Virus record (IMG/VR): IMGVR_UViG_3300031578_000065
Coordinates: 1 to 47,968 of that record
DNA: 47,968 bases
Reading direction: 5' to 3' (one strand)
Origin: a virus
Positions 40,382-47,751 of this stretch are shown here, in pieces (positions within the stretch are counted from its first letter, which is position 1; every line of letters starts with the position of its first letter). The translations under genes and the position numbers were made by a program. Below the pieces are notes generated by a model that saw nothing but the letters and a program-made list of their open reading frames with translations, was not told the origin of the DNA and did not search any database.

Positions 40382-40970
40382 TGAGGTAAACCTGATCGCC
40401 GGCCAGGGCATGGTTGACAGACCTCAGAAGCTTCATCGCATGAAGCGCCTGGCTCTTGGCGTCGTCCAAAGCATTGTGGTAAGTCCCGACGCGCTCCAGA
40501 CTGGCACCCGGAACAAGATTCTTCAGCGTGCGATAGCAGCGGTTGTTGTAGAACCGCCACACCGGCCTGACACGCCAGGATGATGCATCGAACATCCCAG
40601 CGAGGATGGGTTGATCGAAATCCGAACCGTTGCCCCAAATCTTGAGCTCCTTCACCTCTATGCGTTGCGACTGGGCATGCGTAGCCAAATAACCGTTGAC
40701 GGCGATGCATGCGTCATTGACTGTTACGGCTGATTTTTCTGCAGCCCGCAAGACTTCTTGAGCTTCAGGCGATTGCCGGCTCCACCATTGAACGGTGTCA
40801 GGATCTTCCCTGAGCCCAGACAGGCGCGAGTCGTCACGGTTAACAACCAGGTACAGCTCAGAACCCAGAATGTCGGCGTGCGGCGTAAAGGCGACCATCC
40901 CGATTGATAGCACCGTGGCGCCAGCACTCGTGCCCAGAGTCTCCAGGTCCAGCATGATGTTGTCGTACAT
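40356..40970 (-). CDS. DEDD 3'-5' exonuclease
   Basis: 204 aa from the ATG at 40970 (MYDNIMLDLETLG), after AAGGAG. Exo motif I is LDLETLG (Asp, Glu), Exo III is HNALDDAKSQA with the DEDDh His. The SFxQP segment (FDQPILAGMF) may supply motif II. It resembles the RNase T/ExoX-like phage exonucleases. It could trim DNA or RNA ends during replication. Confidence 0.8.
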   Translation of the reverse strand: MYDNIMLDLETLGTSAGATVLSIGMVAFTPHADILGSELYLVVNRDDSRLSGLREDPDTVQWWSRQSPEAQEVLRAAEKSAVTVNDACIAVNGYLATHAQSQRIEVKELKIWGNGSDFDQPILAGMFDASSWRVRPVWRFYNNRCYRTLKNLVPGASLERVGTYHNALDDAKSQALHAMKLLRSVNHALAGDQVYLNDPSSQGR

Positions 40971-40984
40971 GATTTGCTCCTTGG

Positions 40985-41740
40985 TCAGAACTTGCACGGG
41001 CCAGCGGGTTTGGATTGTTTATTCTTTCCCCAGCCGTACTCCGTGCTCTTGTTGAAATAGCAACCGGGACAATACCAACCTGGCCGGGGAGAAAACTTCG
41101 CATCGTTGAGCATCGCCCGTGTCCGCTTCGCCCATGCTTTCTTCAGTCGAGGGATATCAGCACGGGTGTAAGTGACCGGATTGGGCGGGTAGGAGAATCC
41201 GGCGTCGATGTAGTACAGATCGGGAATGACGTACTCAGCGTGCGGGTAGACCAGCAAAGCAGCCAGCGCGTACAAGTCAAGCTGTTCTTGGTATTCCTCG
41301 CTGGAGTTCTCGCTGAACTTCCCGCTCTTCCAATCACGGATGCGGAATGTATTTTCGTCCAGCCAGAACCCGATATCCAGCTTCACCCGCAGGACGCATC
41401 TAACCCAATCATCCCAACGGGTCAGTGTCCATTCAGCCGTGAAGGCCCATGTGTCTTCAACGACAGGAGCCATGCCCTTAGTACCAAGCTTGAGCCTGGC
41501 CGCCCAGAGTTTCTTGATTTTGTCCAGTTCCTTCTTGGCTGGCTTCAGATCAGCGCTCAATGTTTTCTTCTCGCCTTTGATGTAAGCCTCGGCTTCATCG
41601 TGCATATCCGCACCGCGCTTCATGCCCGCATTGGGTGGCTCCTTCCGTTTCTCGAGGATCGTCAACTTCGCTTTGTACGGACACTGGCTATAAGCTGAGT
41701 ACCGCGAGAACGACCATGCCTTGATCTTATTTGCCGTCAT
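40985..41740 (-). CDS. Cas4/RecB-like PD-(D/E)xK exonuclease with four-Cys iron-sulfur pattern
   Basis: 251 aa. WSFSRYSAYSQCPYKAKL at the start, LDIGFW, RIRDWKSGK and EYQEQLDLYALA give the PD-(D/E)xK core. One Cys near the N-terminus (Cys20) and three near the C-terminus (YCPGCYF and GPCKF) repeat the 1+3 arrangement that holds a 4Fe-4S cluster in Cas4/AddB enzymes. A 5'-3' or bidirectional ssDNA exonuclease role in recombination is expected. It overlaps the polymerase gene by 14 nt. Confidence 0.8.
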   Translation of the reverse strand: MTANKIKAWSFSRYSAYSQCPYKAKLTILEKRKEPPNAGMKRGADMHDEAEAYIKGEKKTLSADLKPAKKELDKIKKLWAARLKLGTKGMAPVVEDTWAFTAEWTLTRWDDWVRCVLRVKLDIGFWLDENTFRIRDWKSGKFSENSSEEYQEQLDLYALAALLVYPHAEYVIPDLYYIDAGFSYPPNPVTYTRADIPRLKKAWAKRTRAMLNDAKFSPRPGWYCPGCYFNKSTEYGWGKNKQSKPAGPCKF

Positions 41741-43682
41741 ACATCACCTCTCCTTTCTTGTCGTAAGTTGTCATTGCCGCCCAGTTGTCTGCAGTCCAAT
41801 CGCCTTCAGTCAGCATAGGAACATCAAACTCAATCCCTTCCATGACCTGGCGCTGGATTTCCATGGCCTGACGCAGATCAGACCGCGGAACGCTCATGAC
41901 AAGTTGGTCATGCACGTTCAACACGATGAACCAGATATCACGCTTACCATGTTTGACGATTTCAGCATCGAGCCGGATGATCGCCTCTTTGGTGCAATCA
42001 GCAGCCGAACCCTGGATGAGGATATTCACGAGCTTGTAGTCGAATTTCAGCCACCGGCCTTTGAACAAGATCGGAGCTTCGCAGTAATACTCACGACCTC
42101 CCCATGTTCTGATCGGCATGTTGTTATCGGCCCGTTGCCTCATGTCCTTGTACATTTCTTTCAGGCCGGGATACAGAAGCAAGATGGCGTCCTTCAAGGT
42201 CTTGGCTTCTGCAACCGTCATGTCGTTCTTGGCGGCGAGTTTACCAACGCCCATGCCATAAATCAAACCAAGATTTGTGTTCTTGACTGGCTTGCGCTCG
42301 TAGAACAATCCCACCTTCGCCAGCTCAGCCTTTGCGAAATCATGGAAGTCGATCCACGGCTCGTCATTGTATTTGATCATCAGTGACCCACCATCGAAGT
42401 GGGCCAAGATACGTGGTTCCTGCTGCGAGTAATCCCGATCGCAGAAAACGTGACCAGCGAACGGGATGATGTACCCGCGGCACATAGGCAAGTCGGGTAA
42501 TCCCTTCAACGGGCAGATCGGCAACGCCTTGGCTTTCTTCGGGTCGTCGACCTGGTGCCGCCAGAGCGGAGTGAATTCTTTGGGCATGTTCATGAACCAG
42601 GTTGCCGACAGCCGGCCAGTCCGGGTTCCGGCAGATGCATCGCCCTTTGGGGCCTTAACCTGGTTCCAAGTCGTATAGATTCGACCCGTAGGGCCAGACA
42701 TCCGCGCCCAGGGCTCCATGAAGGTACCTAGACAGGTCTTCAAGGCTGCCCTATGGCGTAGCATAGTCAGAAGCTGGGCGTCGCTGACTGCGCCATGCAA
42801 TGCCTCGTTGCTGGTAGCGACCCGGCCGCCCTCGGTTACGCCCAGATCATCCTCGTTGGCTAACCCGGCTTTGATCAATGCTTTGACGAGCTGAGGACCT
42901 GAGTCAAGGTTCAAATCGGCTGGCGCCTTGATTCGTTTGATGATCCACTTTCCAATCTGATCGAACCAGCGACGATGCGTAGTGATGTCTGCAGTGAGTC
43001 GCTTGGTTGCTATGGCAACGCCGACGCGTTCCATGCCCAGCAGGATCGGAAGCAGTTTCAATTCGCGTTCGTAAGCGCCGAGCATTCCGCGCTTCTTGAT
43101 GCTTGACCAAAGCAAATCGAACAACGCCGCCGTGCGGTCAGTGTCGCCTATAGCGTATGGACCGGTAACGGTGCCGGGCGCGAACGCAACGAAGGCACCG
43201 GCATATGGATTCTTGCCGCCTTTGGCGGCTGTCAACTTGACGCCCTGGTTCATCAATGGCTGATGAGCCAGAAGCCAATCGATAACCAAATCGCGCTCCT
43301 CAGGCGCCCAGTCAAGCAGTCGTTCAGCCGACGGCTTCAGCCCGAGTTCACGCTGGTGAGGATCGTCAAGGAACAGCAGCAACATGGTGTCGTGAATCTG
43401 CTGCCATGGTAGCACGGGCAGCCCGAACTCGACTTCGGCGACATCGATGTCAAACTTGGCATTCTGGAATAGCAGACCGTCCTTGTGCTTATATGCCTGG
43501 ATCAGCGCGGCCTTGGCCTCAGGCCAGGTCGAGTTATTTCCTTCAGGATGTCCCCAGCCGTAATACCGGCTCTTCTTTCCAGGGTACTTGATAGAAACGC
43601 CAACGGCTGGCGGTGGATACGCTGGCCGGTCTTCGATGGGTAAAGTCTCGAAGTCGATTGTGACTGGGTGGGGAGCCTTCAT
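41727..43682 (-). CDS. polA: Family A DNA polymerase (PolA) with 3'-5' exonuclease
   Basis: 651 aa. Proofreading motifs: Exo I TIDFETL (Asp10, Glu12), Exo II LFQNAKFDID (Asn74, Asp78), Exo III YAIGD (Asp180). Polymerase motif A DYSQQEPR (Asp417); motif B KNTNLGLIYG has Leu471 at the place of E. coli Phe762; motif C is VHDQ (591-593), where E. coli has HDE. All catalytic Asp are present. It replicates phage DNA with the primase-helicase at 2667. The Leu form of motif B has been associated with temperate or slow phages; this is a trend, not proof. It overlaps neighbours by 4 and 14 nt. Confidence 0.95.
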   Translation of the reverse strand: MKAPHPVTIDFETLPIEDRPAYPPPAVGVSIKYPGKKSRYYGWGHPEGNNSTWPEAKAALIQAYKHKDGLLFQNAKFDIDVAEVEFGLPVLPWQQIHDTMLLLFLDDPHQRELGLKPSAERLLDWAPEERDLVIDWLLAHQPLMNQGVKLTAAKGGKNPYAGAFVAFAPGTVTGPYAIGDTDRTAALFDLLWSSIKKRGMLGAYERELKLLPILLGMERVGVAIATKRLTADITTHRRWFDQIGKWIIKRIKAPADLNLDSGPQLVKALIKAGLANEDDLGVTEGGRVATSNEALHGAVSDAQLLTMLRHRAALKTCLGTFMEPWARMSGPTGRIYTTWNQVKAPKGDASAGTRTGRLSATWFMNMPKEFTPLWRHQVDDPKKAKALPICPLKGLPDLPMCRGYIIPFAGHVFCDRDYSQQEPRILAHFDGGSLMIKYNDEPWIDFHDFAKAELAKVGLFYERKPVKNTNLGLIYGMGVGKLAAKNDMTVAEAKTLKDAILLLYPGLKEMYKDMRQRADNNMPIRTWGGREYYCEAPILFKGRWLKFDYKLVNILIQGSAADCTKEAIIRLDAEIVKHGKRDIWFIVLNVHDQLVMSVPRSDLRQAMEIQRQVMEGIEFDVPMLTEGDWTADNWAAMTTYDKKGEVMYDGK

Positions 43683-43900
43683 TGGTTGTCCCCAAACAAC
43701 TCACGCTGTTCGCGGATAAACCGCAGTCGATTATGACGGCTGCGGATGCGCTTCAGGAAGACACGGCGAGCGCGGCCCAGCATCTCGGCCTTCCAAAGTT
43801 TCTCGATGTCCGCCTCGGTCGTCTCTGGTGCCATGAGGACATCGTTCAAGGCGATCCAGGTCTTCAATGACGGATTGGTAACAGGTTTCTTGGTTATCAT
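43679..43900 (-). CDS. Hypothetical protein (73 aa)
   Basis: Starts MITKKPVTNPSLKTW at 43900 after GGAG; the longer frame has only Arg-rich out-of-frame sequence. Helical, basic C-terminal half (LGRARRVFLKRIRSRHNRLRF) suggests nucleic-acid contact. It lies just before polA (ATGA overlap) and could help the polymerase, but nothing proves it. Confidence 0.6.
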   Translation of the reverse strand: MITKKPVTNPSLKTWIALNDVLMAPETTEADIEKLWKAEMLGRARRVFLKRIRSRHNRLRFIREQRELFGDNQ

Positions 43901-43914
43901 GCTCAGACTCCAGA

Positions 43915-43937
43915 ACCGGGCTCGAAATGAGCCCGGT
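43915..43937. terminator. Intercistronic hairpin
   Basis: ACCGGGCTC (43915-43923) and GAGCCCGGT (43929-43937) form a perfect 9-bp stem with a 5-nt loop. It separates the 292-aa gene from the 73-aa gene. No clear U tract follows, so a processing or attenuation role is as likely as termination. Confidence 0.6.
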
Positions 43938-43952
43938 ATGTCGCAGGTGGAA

Positions 43953-44831
43953 TCAATACTTCTTGCGAGCGTTGCCGGTGGCTGTCTTGGCAGCAGGTTT
44001 CTTGCTCGTCGCCTTACCGCCTTTCTTCGGCGCGGCTTCTTCCTGGTCGTCGGCAACCAGGCTGAACGGGACCATGATCAATTCTTCGGCTTCTTCGTGT
44101 CGCTTGATGATGGTACCGATCAACTCGGCCGGCAGTTCTTCGATGGCTTCGAACGTGACCAGGAACTGACTCTTGGCATCGGGCACAACCTTGACTCGCG
44201 TGACGACGGCGAACGGCGGCCGGTTCAACGATCCCTTCAGCTGCTTGACGTAGCGGGCATATCCCTGAGCCGACATGACGGGCAGGTTGAGGAATGCTCC
44301 TTGCGCCTGCTCGTAATGCGATTCGTCTTCGATCATCTTGAACTCGCCCGACCGCTTGTCGAACGTGCCCGCCGGAATCACGATGAGCCGACGACGGTTG
44401 CCGCAAGCCTTGCCACGGCCCTTCGCGGCTGAACCGAATTCGTTCATCAGGCAACCCTGGCACGTTGCATGCTGAGCCTGCCCAGCAGCGACGACCGATT
44501 CATGCGGCGCCATGGCGATGGCGTCCCGACCCAAGGCGAAACATGCCCGCGGCTGAGGCGTATCCGGGTCGTAGTCCGTATCGAAATACTCGTTCGCGAG
44601 AATGTGATCGAGGATGATCACGGCCATCTCGCTATTGGGCAATGCCTCGCCATCGAACGACAGCACGCCGGACTTCAGCGCGAACGACTTCATACCAGAG
44701 CCGGTATTTGCCTCGGTCGCTGCCGCCTGCTCCGCGTACTTGGCAAGCTGCTCATCCCACGCTGCCATGCTGGTTCCGGGTTTCTTGGTTGCCGTTGCCT
44801 TCTTCGCAGCGGGTTTCTTCTGTGTTGCCAT
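43953..44831 (-). CDS. Conserved replication-region protein with Cys motifs; possible ssDNA-binding protein
   Basis: 292 aa. Both ends are Lys/Ala-rich (KKPAAKKATATKKPG; KKPAAKTATGNARKKY). The core has YFDTDYDPDTPQPRACFALG, ATCQGCLMNEFGSA and GKACGNRRRLIV, giving four Cys that could hold zinc. Such proteins are found next to PolA genes in related phages; a single-stranded DNA-binding role is my inference from place and composition, not proven. The acidic middle and the beta strands (SQFLVTFEAIEELP) are compatible with an OB-like fold. Confidence 0.6.
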   Translation of the reverse strand: MATQKKPAAKKATATKKPGTSMAAWDEQLAKYAEQAAATEANTGSGMKSFALKSGVLSFDGEALPNSEMAVIILDHILANEYFDTDYDPDTPQPRACFALGRDAIAMAPHESVVAAGQAQHATCQGCLMNEFGSAAKGRGKACGNRRRLIVIPAGTFDKRSGEFKMIEDESHYEQAQGAFLNLPVMSAQGYARYVKQLKGSLNRPPFAVVTRVKVVPDAKSQFLVTFEAIEELPAELIGTIIKRHEEAEELIMVPFSLVADDQEEAAPKKGGKATSKKPAAKTATGNARKKY

Positions 44832-44889
44832 GGGTATCTCTCCTAGCTAGTTGAACCGGCGGCCGCCGGCGGTAGAACATCGATATGGA

Positions 44890-45315
44890 TCAAACCTTGT
44901 TGAGGGAAACCTTGATGATGTTGAAGGTCTCGACACCGGGCGGAATCTTGCCCTCGTCGAACATCGCCGTGAGTACCGACATGTCGATGGCTGGTGCTGC
45001 GATCAGGGCTCCCCACTTCTTCGGGTTCCGCTTGATCGCCTTCCACAGCGCGTCGCTGTCCTTGATCGTCGGAACAGGTGTCTTCGTGATCGTGACCCGG
45101 GCGATCTTGCCGGCAACGCCTGATGCATCGCCCTTGGGCAACGTATCAATCAGATAGTTCTTGAGTGCCGTCTCATCCTCGGCCAATTCCTTGACGGCCG
45201 TGTTCTCGCTCAACCGCTGGGCCTTCAGCTTGTACAGCAGGTCGGCGCAGGCGGCAAGGGACTTCGGAATCTTGAGCTTGGGGTGGACCCGCTTGGCGGG
45301 TTTCGCCGCGCTCAA
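44890..45315 (-). CDS. Hypothetical replication-region protein (141 aa)
   Basis: It starts MSAAKPAKRVHPKLKIPKSLA at 45315 in the stop of the upstream gene (ATGA). It is helical at first (ACADLLYKLKAQRLSENTAVKELAEDE), then has beta strands (KIARVTITKTPVPTI). It ends VETFNIIKVSLNKV. No family recognised. Neighbours imply a role in DNA metabolism. Confidence 0.65.
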   Translation of the reverse strand: MSAAKPAKRVHPKLKIPKSLAACADLLYKLKAQRLSENTAVKELAEDETALKNYLIDTLPKGDASGVAGKIARVTITKTPVPTIKDSDALWKAIKRNPKKWGALIAAPAIDMSVLTAMFDEGKIPPGVETFNIIKVSLNKV

Positions 45316-45785
45316 TGCTTTGTCCTCAGAACCGAATCCTTAACCTGGCTGGGTACCTTTTCAACTTCAGCCGGCGACATGGCCTGTACCATCTCCTCCG
45401 TCGGGTGGCGTACTCCACAATCTTCGCACATCGACCACAGGTTGACATCGACTGACGTATCCGCGGTCGGTTCTTCAATGGTCACGTCGTCGAACCCGCT
45501 ATTGTGCTTTTCCATCAAGCCGCGCATGCCAGCGCTGAGCAGATAGGCCAGGATGCCAGGATCGCCGACCAGGGTCGTCTTCAGATTCACGGTAACCTTG
45601 ACGGCATCCTCCGCTTCCTCCACCGCATAAACCATGGCGATGGCGCGGATCTTGGACGGGTCGTAAGCAACCAGCTCGCGTTGTGCACCCTTGTTTGCGG
45701 TAGCGTGACCTTCGGGAACCGGGTCACGCAGTTCCTTCGTCATCAACATTTTGAAGGCCAGATCGGCCAATTCATGAGTATCCAT
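45312..45785 (-). CDS. Hypothetical protein (157 aa) with CxxC motif
   Basis: Begins MDTHELADLAFKMLMTKEL at 45785, behind GCTGAGGAG. A C-terminal CEDCGVRHP motif could bind zinc together with other residues; the middle has acidic beta strands (DAVKVTVNLKTTLVGDPGI). Unknown function. Confidence 0.65.
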   Translation of the reverse strand: MDTHELADLAFKMLMTKELRDPVPEGHATANKGAQRELVAYDPSKIRAIAMVYAVEEAEDAVKVTVNLKTTLVGDPGILAYLLSAGMRGLMEKHNSGFDDVTIEEPTADTSVDVNLWSMCEDCGVRHPTEEMVQAMSPAEVEKVPSQVKDSVLRTKH

Positions 45786-45796
45786 GGTGTATCTCC

Positions 45797-46057
45797 TCAG
45801 CGGTTGGGGTGAAAGAAAACTATTGATGCCTTGAACTGTTCAACCGCCTCAGCGGCGACATCCTTCGGCACGGGTGGCGGTTTAACCAATTTGTTGCCTG
45901 GCAGAAGCGGTTTCGGCCAGATCAGCTTGCGACGGTTGTTCTTGTCGGTCTCAGCCAGGGATGCCAGCACAACCAAGGCAGCAAGCGTCGCCGTCGTCAG
46001 CCTGAATGTGTAATCAAGCTCGACCTTGCCCGACTTCCGTTTGATACTGACGAACAT
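45797..46057 (-). CDS. Hypothetical protein (86 aa)
   Basis: Starts MFVSIKRKSGKVELDY at 46057, one base within the previous stop (TGATG). The N-terminus has beta character, then a hydrophobic stretch (LTTATLAALVVLASLA) that may be a membrane segment, and a basic Pro-rich end. Unknown function. Confidence 0.6.
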   Translation of the reverse strand: MFVSIKRKSGKVELDYTFRLTTATLAALVVLASLAETDKNNRRKLIWPKPLLPGNKLVKPPPVPKDVAAEAVEQFKASIVFFHPNR

Positions 46058-46422
46058 CACTGAATACCTGCTTCGCCATAGATGCACGCCCGCTCGACGA
46101 TCTGGCTCAACTTTTTCGGGCTGAGCCGGCGGTCTGAATTGGATACATAGACGTACCAGATAGCAGCCCGCTCGATTTCACGAGCTTGCTCGCTGTATTC
46201 CGTCGCCGCCAACTGCTCCAGCTGGAACGAAGTCATCCCTCGTTCCCTGGCTTCAGATACCCGGATAACCTGGTCGGCGACGATGCGGCACACCGGGCTT
46301 TCAGGAAGCTGAGGCTGCTCGGCTGCCTTCGCCGACGAGCACCAGATGACTGCAATGACATATAGCGTCAGAGCCAGAAACAGCCATATGACAAAACGCG
46401 AAAACGACTTAAGTGATTTCAT
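46057..46422 (-). CDS. Exported or membrane-anchored small protein (121 aa)
   Basis: Residues 1-35 are a basic start and a hydrophobic stretch (FVIWLFLALTLYVIAVIW) followed by SSAKAAEQ, a plausible signal-peptidase I site (AKA-A). The mature part is helical (CRIVADQVIRVSEARERG; SPKKLSQIVERAC) with two Cys. Periplasmic proteins in phage early regions may act in superinfection exclusion; this is speculative. Confidence 0.65.
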   Translation of the reverse strand: MKSLKSFSRFVIWLFLALTLYVIAVIWCSSAKAAEQPQLPESPVCRIVADQVIRVSEARERGMTSFQLEQLAATEYSEQAREIERAAIWYVYVSNSDRRLSPKKLSQIVERACIYGEAGIQ

Positions 46423-46907
46423 GGCACGAACTCCTCCAGTGGAGTGGAATAAGGAAGCATCAGGGGATGCCGCGGGTCGCCGAGCTTAGTCAGCCCAAAA
46501 CACTTGAGCGGGCGGTTGTGATCGTTCAACATCATGCGCTCCACTGCGATCGCCGTTCGCAGCCGCTCAGGTACTTTCATGCGACTACCCCACATCAGGA
46601 TGACAAGATCAGCGTCACGATAAATCTGGTCGAGTACCTTCCGGTTGTAGGGCCCAGATGGGTCACTGGCCATAGCCAGTTCATTGACATCAGTTGCACA
46701 GTATGCGAAAACATTTCTGACTGTGAACCGCGCTGCACCGAACTGATAAGCAAATGTCATCAGCTTCCGCAGCGTTGCATCATTATCGACTTCATTTGCC
46801 TTCGACGGATTGATGCCGATGAAAGCAACGGTCCTGCCGATTTTCCGTGGCAAGATCCTGTCGAGCCGATACCGATACATCCTGCCCTCAGAGAACACGG
46901 CGCTCAT
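46419..46907 (-). CDS. DUF1643 family protein
   Basis: 162 aa. The pattern AFIGINPSKANEVDNDATLRKL, NVFAYCATDVNEL, LVILMWGS and a closing GLTKLGDPRHPLML is typical of DUF1643, a family of unknown function common in phages and mobile elements. It starts at 46907 (ATGA overlap with the upstream stop). Confidence 0.8.
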   Translation of the reverse strand: MSAVFSEGRMYRYRLDRILPRKIGRTVAFIGINPSKANEVDNDATLRKLMTFAYQFGAARFTVRNVFAYCATDVNELAMASDPSGPYNRKVLDQIYRDADLVILMWGSRMKVPERLRTAIAVERMMLNDHNRPLKCFGLTKLGDPRHPLMLPYSTPLEEFVP

Positions 46908-47392
46908 GATTTTTGCTCCGTCTGTGCATCGCCAATGGCGGCGCTGAGTTTGTCGGCTTGCTCAACGTCAAACCTATGACCCTTTTGCATGTACGCGATC
47001 ACCTCCCGCACCGCATCCTCCAGCGCGGTGGGCTGGGCTGGCGGCGCGATGGTGGACCCAATGGATACCCATCCTTCCGGCGGCGCGCTGCCTTCCATCT
47101 GCCCGGGCCATGCCGGAGCGCCGAGACGTATGTCATCCACCTGCGCCGCCTGTGCTGGCGGGTGCGAGGCTCGATCACTTATCGCATTCCACATTCCCTT
47201 GAAGTCGATTTTTTGCTTAGGCGCCTCATCCGCCTTGATGTGCTCGGCAGTCTGCGAGATGTGGCGGGTGATGGTGTCGGCCATAGCCCCAAGTTCACCG
47301 CAGGCTTTCACATCTAGGCATGCCTCAGAGCCGCCGTACCAGCTCCGCAACTTGTCCCGCACCTGCTCAAGCGTCATCGTCTTGTCGGTCAT
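46904..47392 (-). CDS. Hypothetical protein (162 aa)
   Basis: MTDKTMTLEQVRDKLRSWYGG starts at 47392 (overlaps the upstream stop). Helical N- and C-terminal parts (LEDAVREVIAYMQKGHRF) flank a Pro/Ala-rich linker (APPAQPTALE). Unknown function. Confidence 0.65.
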   Translation of the reverse strand: MTDKTMTLEQVRDKLRSWYGGSEACLDVKACGELGAMADTITRHISQTAEHIKADEAPKQKIDFKGMWNAISDRASHPPAQAAQVDDIRLGAPAWPGQMEGSAPPEGWVSIGSTIAPPAQPTALEDAVREVIAYMQKGHRFDVEQADKLSAAIGDAQTEQKS

Positions 47393-47751
47393 TTCCTGTT
47401 CCTCACGAAAGTCTCAAGGGCGGCGCGCATGGCTTCTGTTATTCCTGTACTTCCATCATCGGCCGCCACGAATGCAGAGCGCGACGCCTCCACATCCTCA
47501 TCACTCACCACGCCAGATCGCGCGGGGTGGGGGAAAAGGGGAATCCAGCCGTCTTTAGCCCACGATCCCTCGGGGCATGCCATCACTGTTCGCGCGTCAC
47601 GGAAGGAGCTATCATAACCCTCGTCAGATGGGCGCATCCAAGCCACCGCCCCGCCATCGCCCTCGGCGTCGAGGATTTCGGTTAGCGCATAAGCGCAATG
47701 GCCGTTGATGCTGCGCATCCACTCCGCCAACTCCCTCAGCTTGTCTTTCAT
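47389..47751 (-). CDS. Hypothetical protein (120 aa), paralogue of the gene at 1-641
   Basis: The start at 47751 (MKDKLRELAEWMRS) is used because of the AGGAG in the junction repeat and the ATGA overlap with the upstream stop. It shares MKDKLRE, DAEGDGGA, a SD-x-DVE segment and MRAALE with the 1-641 gene, interspersed with different sequence. Function unknown. Confidence 0.75.
   Translation of the reverse strand: MKDKLRELAEWMRSINGHCAYALTEILDAEGDGGAVAWMRPSDEGYDSSFRDARTVMACPEGSWAKDGWIPLFPHPARSGVVSDEDVEASRSAFVAADDGSTGITEAMRAALETFVRNRK

Noticed and set aside
44856-44869. 14-bp perfect palindrome CCGGCGGCCGCCGG
   Set aside because: GC-rich palindrome in a short gap with no repeat partners; it contains a common 8-bp restriction site and may be chance.
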